DNA from: Diphasiastrum complanatum
Lineage: Eukaryota; Streptophyta; Lycopodiopsida; Lycopodiales; Lycopodiaceae
DNA: 64,000 nucleotides
Direction of reading: 5' to 3'
NCBI GenBank assembly: GCA_029204225.1
Contig: CM055107.1
Coordinates: 21,562,000-21,625,999 of the forward strand
Made by a program: the position numbers and the translations under genes. Positions 58,020-64,000 of this stretch are shown here, one piece after another. Under the pieces are notes generated by a model. That model ran no database searches, had not been told where the DNA came from, and saw only the letters and a list, made by a program, of their open reading frames with translations. How positions within the stretch are numbered: position 1 is the first letter of the stretch; every line of letters begins with the position of its first letter.

Positions 58020-59835
58020 CATAAACTAGTTTTAGCATGGACTTTGATAACACTCCAAGTGATGTCCTATGCTTCATGAACAAGTCCTTTTCCAATGCTT
58101 TGGTGAATGTTAAAGCTTGCAATGACTTGCTCCCTCACAAAACGATATTGCACCTCAATATGACATGAAGAATCACATGAGATGATTCCACCATGCTTCC
58201 AACTTTGAGCTCTCTGAAAAAATGCAGCAAACAAACAATAAATGTGAGTGATCAACATTTTTTTGCATGTTTCCTCCTGCTTTGTCCTTTATTGCCATGT
58301 ATCCACCATGACACTCCTTGAATGAGCCTCCATCTTCATCTTGCCACAAGAAACCATCATGCCCTGAAAATCCATGAGTAACGTACATCCATAATACTAA
58401 AGTAGCACCACACGACTCCATAAACCAAGCAAGTTTTACTAGTCCATCTTCAAGATCTACTTGACACAAGAAAATGACCATGCATTCACCAAAAATTGAC
58501 AATCTCCAAACCTTGGCATCAAGTAGCTTAACACTTGAGAACTTGATCATGGATGAGTGATATAATGGACCTCCAATAACTTCATTTCCATCAACAAAAC
58601 CAGCCAAGAATGCTAGTAAAATTCCAACATCAAAATGATGCTTACCAATGTAGTTAGTTTTACCATATCTTGACAATTTGCACACATCCACATGAAATAG
58701 CTTAAACATGAGATAGAACAAGTAAAGTAAACTTGAACCACACTTCCTTGCTGCTCATTTGACCTTACTTGAGTCTTCAATAGCTTGCAAAAAAAAAATC
58801 CAAAACATCTTTGCCAATTACCTCTCCTTTGATGCTCTTGACTAGCTCCAAATTACCGACTTCCCTTTTGACTTCTTGAAGTCCTTTGAGATCACCCTCT
58901 TGACCATCAACTTGACTATCAAAGTCATTTTTGTTTTCCAGATTCATTACTTGTTGTAGAGTTATGAGAACATCCAATAGCTTTCTTGTCCTTAGGTAGC
59001 TCCACCAATCTCCATGTTCCATTCTTCATAAGAGCTTGATACTCAAGATCCATTGCTTGGATCCACTCCTCTTCTTTCCTTGCTTCACCTACACTTGTAG
59101 GTTCATCAAAAGAGGTTAGAAAAGCAACATAATTTCCAAAAACTACTTGCTTACCTTTTACATCATATGTGTGCCTTGAAGGTACTTGTCTTTCCCTTGA
59201 TGTTCTCCTTGGCTTTTGACTTGATGAAAGTCCCCATTATCATCACCATCTAAAGTAGGATCCTTTACATCCACATCAAGAATGTTAGATCCATCCACAT
59301 CACCATCAATAGCACTTGAAGACACTTTTGGAATGTTTCCCTCATCAAAAATGACATCTCTACCAACAATCATTTTGTTAGTAGTAGGAATGTAAACCTT
59401 GTAGGCTTTACTCACCTCACCATATCCAACAAAAATAGCTCTCCTTGAAGATGGATCCTCCTTGGTCCTGTCATCAAGAGTAATGTTGACATAGCATGTG
59501 CATCTAAAAGTTCTTAGAAAGTTGACACTCGGCCTCCTCTTGAATAGCATCTCAAAAGGTGTCCTTCCATCCAAAATAGCACTCGGCCACTTATTGCACA
59601 AGAAATTGGCACACACCAAAGCTTGATCCCAAAATGGTTTATCAAGATTAGCACAACCTCATGGCTTTATCACTTTCACGTAAAGTCCTATTTTTCCTTT
59701 CAGCCACTCCATTTTGGTGTGGGGTCCTTGATGTTGTATACTCCGTCTTGATCCCATGCTCATCACAAAAGGCCTTGAACTTGGTAGATATGTACTCACC
59801 ACTGAAGACTAATGATGAAAATGAATTCGGTTGTG
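58020..59835 (-). pseudogene. Copia I integrase, RT start and RNase H end (minus strand)
   Basis: Read leftward: integrase 'GEYISTKF', then the 'TPFEMLFKRRPSV' and 'IFVGYGEVSKAYKVY' blocks and 'GRDVIFDE' (59820-59260). The RT start follows with 'EEWIQAMDLEYQALMKNGTW' (about 59080-59020). Next is a stretch that is not Copia-like (58930-58230), and then an RNase H trace 'HIEVQYRFVREQV' (about 58160-58120). Gag, protease and most of RT are missing. The integrase joins the primer site within a few bases, another internal deletion. Confidence 0.75.
58173..58721 (-). CDS. Unrecognised 182-codon open frame inside Copia I
   Basis: An uninterrupted minus-strand frame with ATG at 58721. It lies where Copia I should have the body of RT and reaches into the RNase H remnant. 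It has the blocks 'LAGFVDGNEVIGGPLYHSS', 'VWRLSIFGECMVIF' and 'VTHGFSGHDGFLWQDEDGG', none of which belongs to Copia RT. Only the last 15 or so codons overlap RNase H sequence. Its composition is protein-like (Trp, Gly and Cys in plausible contexts), while neighbouring frames are broken. It could be a captured host gene piece or chance. I do not recognise the family. Confidence 0.35.
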   Translation of the reverse strand: MFYLMFKLFHVDVCKLSRYGKTNYIGKHHFDVGILLAFLAGFVDGNEVIGGPLYHSSMIKFSSVKLLDAKVWRLSIFGECMVIFLCQVDLEDGLVKLAWFMESCGATLVLWMYVTHGFSGHDGFLWQDEDGGSFKECHGGYMAIKDKAGGNMQKNVDHSHLLFVCCIFSESSKLEAWWNHLM

Positions 59836-59839
59836 ATGT

Positions 59840-59851
59840 GCTCTAATACCA
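59840..59851 (-). other. Copia I primer site
   Basis: The complement reads TGGTATTAGAGC, one base from the usual Met-type site. Sequence to the right (59853 to about 60060) is presumably the remaining 5' LTR, starting TGATGAAAATC on the plus strand. Confidence 0.65.
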
Positions 59852-60064
59852 CTGATGAAAATCAATCACAATCCGCGAAGACAAATCCGGCATGACTCTC
59901 TCTCTCAGCTCGTATGGAGTTCAAATGCAATCGCTGGACACTGCCAACTGGATCACTCCTACAGTCCTCCAGAGTGTAGCCAGTTACTACTGACATTACG
60001 AAATAAACAGCATATGCATTCGCATTCAAGACCAGACAATTGAAGAGGCAAACGCAATTGGAAA

Positions 60065-60770
60065 AAAGATTCTAATGATTATGATGATGAGGTGCAACAC
60101 GATGAAGCAATGCACAACACGTTTGAATCTTACTTTGAAACAAATGAGAATGATGCTATGCATGCATCTTCTAATGAAAACAGAGATCACGAAAAATATG
60201 AGATGGATGAAGACGAGATTCTATTGCACAAGGAGACAGAAGACCATGTTCTATATAGAGGTGAGCATTCAGAAAAGCTTCAATGTCCAATGTGTAACGC
60301 TTCACGTTTTTGAGATGACGTACAAGGGACAAAGTGCCACGAAAAGTGTTACGACATTTTCCAATTATCCCACGATTGCAATGTTTATTTCGATATAAAT
60401 CTTTGGCACAACTAATGGATTGGCATGTCAAAAATCAATCTACAGATAATGTGATGCGAGTACCAAGTGATTCACCTGCATGGAAACATATTGAAGACCA
60501 ATGGCCCGAGTTTAAAAACGAACCTCATAATTTGAGATTTGGCCTTGCTATGGATGGCGTAAATCCTTTTAGAGTTCAAGCGTCAACTTGGTCCACATGG
60601 CCAGTTGTGCTCGTTAATTATAACATACCTCCATGGTTGAGTATTAAAACGGGACACTTGTTATTGGCTTTATTGATTCTAGGAAAGTACAAGGCTAAGA
60701 ATCTTGCACCTTTGGTCGATGAATTGTGCATTATTTGGAATGGTATTCACACTTCCGACATCTCGATACC
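60065..60770 (+). pseudogene. CACTA (En/Spm) TNP2 transposase fragment
   Basis: The first frame ends 'HVLYRGEHSEKLQCPMCNASRF', matching the Cys-rich stretch of TNP2 (CPxCxxSR). After a stop/shift near 60312 the frame from about 60325 reads 'VPRKVLRHFPIIPRLQ', 'LRFGLAMDGVNPF' and 'STWPVVLVNYNIPPWLSIK'. These are hallmarks of the Transposase_21 domain. Both ends are missing: no CACTA terminal repeat is seen, and Copia sequence cuts in at about 60771. TNP2 moves CACTA transposons by cut and paste; this piece is not functional. Confidence 0.88.
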
Positions 60771-62695
60771 TTTAAACCAATCGCGTTTCCCGGTCATATG
60801 CCTTGTGGCGCCTGAATCTATGCACCGTCTGGCACCATCATCAACCTGAGATGCCAATGCTGATGAGAAGACACTTGTCTCGTCATCTTCCCCATCATCT
60901 TCGGCAATGTTGCCTTGTTACTTCACCTTTCCCGCCTTTATGTCTGCTTTCTTCTTGTAACACTCGCGTGCCCAATGACCCAGTTTGTGGCAATAGTAGC
61001 ATCTGCCTTTCTTCTTCTTTTTCACCTTCGATGACGACTCTCCCTCGTCGTCATCATCATTGGATTTCTTAGGAACCCTTTCTGCTTGCCTTTAGCAAGG
61101 AAGGCTTGATCATCCTATGGGGTTTGCCTTGATTTCACCACCTCGCGGCACTGCTCTTCCTGCAACATGATTCTGTGGAAGTCTTCAAAAGTAGGCAATC
61201 GTTCCCTCAAAGTGATGCCGCTCACAAACATTTGTAGACCTTCTCAGACACTGCTCATAGTGGTATGTACCAATTCAACATCCCTAATTGGTTCTCCAAT
61301 TGCCACAAGTTGATCTCTCAGCTCCTTTATCCTGGTGAAGAAAGATCCCACCGATTCATCTTTTTTCATCCTGATTGCGTTCAATCTAGACTTCAAGAAC
61401 ATAGCTCGAGCTAGATTGCAAATTTGAAATTTCATTCTAAGAGCTTCCCAAGCTCCCCTAGTTGTCGTAGCATCACTTATATGGGTGATCACATGGTCTT
61501 TCACTCTAAAGGAGATGAAAATAAAAGCACTTTGAGTTTTTGAACTGTCTTTTCACCTTGAAGGGATTTCACTCTTCACCAACTTCAGGACCCAACTCAA
61601 ATTTCAGAATGAAGATTTTTAAAGAAGTTGAAGTGCCTTCTACACTTTAGACCCTTTCAAATGAAGTTCAAGTTGGAATTCAACCAATCCAATGGTTATT
61701 TGATATCTGACTGCCTAGATCACTTCTTGGCTAGTCGATTTCAACCGTTGATCACAATGACTTCAGATCCAACGATCACGGGCTTTCAGGTGCACCCACC
61801 ACACTTTTTGGGATCGCTACACCCTCCACACACTACAGGGCTAGCGCGACTAGCCGCGCATTCTGGCCCGCGACCTCCATCACGACCATCTCCAACATTT
61901 TCCAAGCTCTCTTGAGCTATGGCAGATCTGAAAATTTTGATTCACCAAACTTGTTGGCGCGTGACTGCTCACGGCCAACAGTTGACAGATCACTTCCTAC
62001 ACCAGGGCGCCTAGTTGCACACTTTCACAACTATGAAAAAGGTTTTGAGCTGAGAGAAATCTGAGTTACAACTCCTCCAAACCCTGGCTTCCAAGGAATA
62101 CACTTTTCTTGAGACTTTCCTCATTCTTTTTCAGAAATTCTTTTTGCAACTTCCTATCCCACTGAGGTCGCCCTTCAACAAGCTAACTTTTGCTCCAAAC
62201 CGCTCTTCAAACGGTATCAGATTGGATTCAAGCCAATCACAAATGCCAAGCAACCCTCCTTCTAAATTTTGGGCTTCAATTTTTACTTGCTTTCTGATTC
62301 AACCGACAATTCCCCGTCTCTGAATCCTTTTTACAGTTTTGAGCTGTTCCACGAATCTCCACAGACTCGGTTTTGTGCTTCCTAGCCAACAAACCGTCGT
62401 GAATTCGCAGCTCTCCGTTCCTGTCTGGTGATTGTAGCCACCAAGGGCTCTGATATCAAGTTGAGAATACAATTTACAAAACCCGATCGAATCAATCACC
62501 ACAGCACAACGTTAAGTGCAATAAGACAAGACAACATAATTGCTCACCCTCAAATTGTATATTCACACTAATCAGCAAGTACAAGAATAAAGTTACTTAA
62601 GAGCACTCAAAGGGCTCGTAAATTCTAGAACTGAGCACACGTGGTGCTGTCGAAATTAGAAAGCACTGTATAAGTTGATCATTGCTATTTTAACT
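60771..62695 (-). mobile_element. Copia A family, second copy (minus strand, 5' part only)
   Basis: Read leftward: LTR 62695-62460, primer site 62458-62447 (complement TGATATCAGAGC), leader, gag remains (61504-61244 open, then the zinc-knuckle region about 61000-60940), and the protease start 'FIDSGATRHMTG' counterpart near 60820-60785. It stops at 60771 against the CACTA fragment. The gag start is deleted near 61510. LTR and gag are clearly the same family as Copia A but more diverged from it than Copia A's LTRs are from each other. Confidence 0.88.
62460..62695 (-). repeat. LTR of the second Copia A family copy
   Basis: The reverse complement matches 9932-10179, with recognisable start ('gatcattgctat' complement) and end ('gttgagaa' on the plus strand). 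Confidence 0.85.
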
Positions 62696-62958
62696 GAAGG
62701 GCCTGAGGAGCTGGGCTTTCCCAGACGTGATCCCATTTTTAATTTTTTATTTTTTTTGTAATTTTTTTTTACGTGCACCTTCCGTCCGGAATGTGCATGT
62801 AAAAATTTACATGCAGATTCTGCTCTACAAAATGTGCATGTAAATTTTTGTAAAAAAATTTGCAAAGATGCCTCCGGGTGTGAGCTGCCACCATTTCTTT
62901 TGTTAAAAAATAAAAATTGGGATTACGTGGGGGGGAAGGCCCTGCCTCGAGGGCCTTC
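62696..62958. mobile_element. MITE-like element, 263 bp
   Basis: Imperfect terminal inverted repeats of about 50 bp start GAAGG(G/C)CCT and share 'acgt(g/a)atccca.ttttta'. The centre holds further hairpins ('gcaccttccgtccggaatgtgc', 'tgtaaaaatttaca'). It has no coding capacity. A partial relative in opposite orientation is at 51830-52045. The left end touches the Copia LTR and no clean target duplication is visible. Confidence 0.65.
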
Positions 62959-64000
62959 TATTTTGGGGGGGCCTTGCTCGAGGGCGGGAGCCCGAGGGCA
63001 AGGGCAGACCTACACGGAAGGCCCGAGGGGCAGGGCCTTTCCCTGCGTAATGATGTGTTTGAAATTTTTTTCTTTCCTACATTATGCATAGAATCAGTGA
63101 TGCGTTTACTCAAGAATTAGAATTTTGAAAATATCAGCAAATTTCACATGATGCAATTAAATTCCACCTCTTAGAGGTGCATCAAAAACACAAAGGAAAA
63201 TTGAAGACTTGGCATTACGATTCAAAAGTGAGGTAGGGAAAGGAAATGCAAGTCACAATGACAATCATGTATCGCACAATTGTAAAATAGCTCTCATTCA
63301 ATTTAACTTCTTTCCTATCAAATACTTTCAAAAACATCACCATCATTGTGTATACTGCACAACCGTCCTCTGTTAACAATAAGAACATACATCACACACA
63401 CACACCAGATGTAACGGTAGATGCACGGGCATGCTTTCTAGGCGCCATCTGATTGTAGCCATGAATCTGAATCATTTTCATCAGTTTGCCTTGTTCTCTA
63501 TGAAGTGCATCGATTATTATTGCATTTCTTTAAGCGCGTCGTGATGATTGTTGCTTTCCTGTACATCTAATGTAATCTCGATGTTTCATATAGGATCAAT
63601 ACCTCAACAACAACAGGATGGCTTAGCGTCGTAGACTAAACAACAAAAGCTGCTCCAACTTTAAGCAGGTCCTTGTACCCTGTATGCAAATTATGTAGTT
63701 GTTTTTGCCTTGTTAATTCAGAAACTTTTGAAGCAATTGTTTTGCAGCTGGTCTGTGGAAATAACTCTTACGTATAAGCTACATAACCGTTTGGATTAAA
63801 CATTCCTTTCAGTGAGTGCGAACATTTTGATCACGCAGTGAATTTTCTACTCTGTCAATTGGGTTCTGAGGCTCAGTTAGATCTGCTAAGAAACTACACA
63901 TATTATAAATGACAAATCTTTCCTGTGACAACAGTTCCCTTGCTCTTATGTAATCACGCGCAGAATAAGGCACTGCCTTTTGCTTTTGATCCTGATTCCG
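62959..64000. other. Unassigned sequence
   Basis: The first 90 bp are GC-rich with repeated 'gagggc' words; the open frames there come from that composition. From 63060 to the window end the sequence is AT-rich. I found no supported gene, though an exon of a gene beyond the window cannot be excluded. Confidence 0.5.

Noticed and set aside
63400-63500. Possible C-terminal exon on the minus strand near 63480-63400
   Set aside because: Only about 30 codons read openly, no splice partner or similarity could be supported.

Overview
This is a gene-poor, retrotransposon-dense stretch of a land-plant nuclear genome. The evidence is a four-exon xyloglucan endotransglucosylase/hydrolase (XTH) gene with GT-AG introns, Ty1/Copia and Ty3/Gypsy elements with plant-type primer sites (initiator Met tRNA and Asp tRNA), and a CACTA TNP2 transposase piece. 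I cannot name the species. No tRNA, rRNA, CRISPR array or prokaryotic operon was seen.

Layout. 0.2-1.1 kb: decayed Copia RT/RNase H. 1.1-21.3 kb: a nest. An older minus-strand Gypsy copy (Gypsy B) is split by a 2.6 kb foldback element (1771-4357) that contains four tandem hairpin units, and by a full-length plus-strand Gypsy (Gypsy A, 5184-20034, target duplication GTGTG). Gypsy A is itself interrupted by a Copia element (Copia A, 9932-15562, target duplication TCATT). Gypsy A keeps gag and integrase but has lost protease, RT and RNase H, and carries a long extra reading frame between integrase and the 3' LTR; Gypsy B carries the same frame. 21.3-22.5 kb: low-complexity DNA and a 'GGTCGAGATCTGA' minisatellite. 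22.5-31.4 kb: minus-strand Copia C, a Gypsy protease/primer-site/LTR fragment, minus-strand Copia D with a complete 5' LTR, and a Copia-A-like gag remnant.

31.5-36.2 kb: first copy of a direct segmental duplication, with the intact XTH gene (31949-33316, 301 aa). 36.2-50.4 kb: Copia E, G, F and H and a Gypsy gag/protease piece. 50.4-51.2 kb: a Gypsy 3' end. 52.1-56.6 kb: second copy of the duplication, where XTH is a pseudogene (TATA box lost, early stop, 106 bp exon-4 deletion). 57.2-60.1 kb: an unidentified decayed ORF and minus-strand Copia I, which holds an unexplained 182-codon frame. 60.1-62.7 kb: CACTA TNP2 fragment cut by a second, minus-strand copy of the Copia A family. 62.7-63.0 kb: a MITE-like hairpin element with a relative at 51.9 kb.

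The only locus that looks functional for the host is XTH1, a secreted cell-wall enzyme. Nearly everything else is mobile DNA. No Copia or Gypsy copy has an uninterrupted gag-pol, so any movement would need proteins supplied from elsewhere. The most unusual items are the foldback element with hairpin units, the Gypsy family with an extra 3' ORF and an interspersed CCTTCGCC motif, and the duplicated XTH segment with one dead copy.
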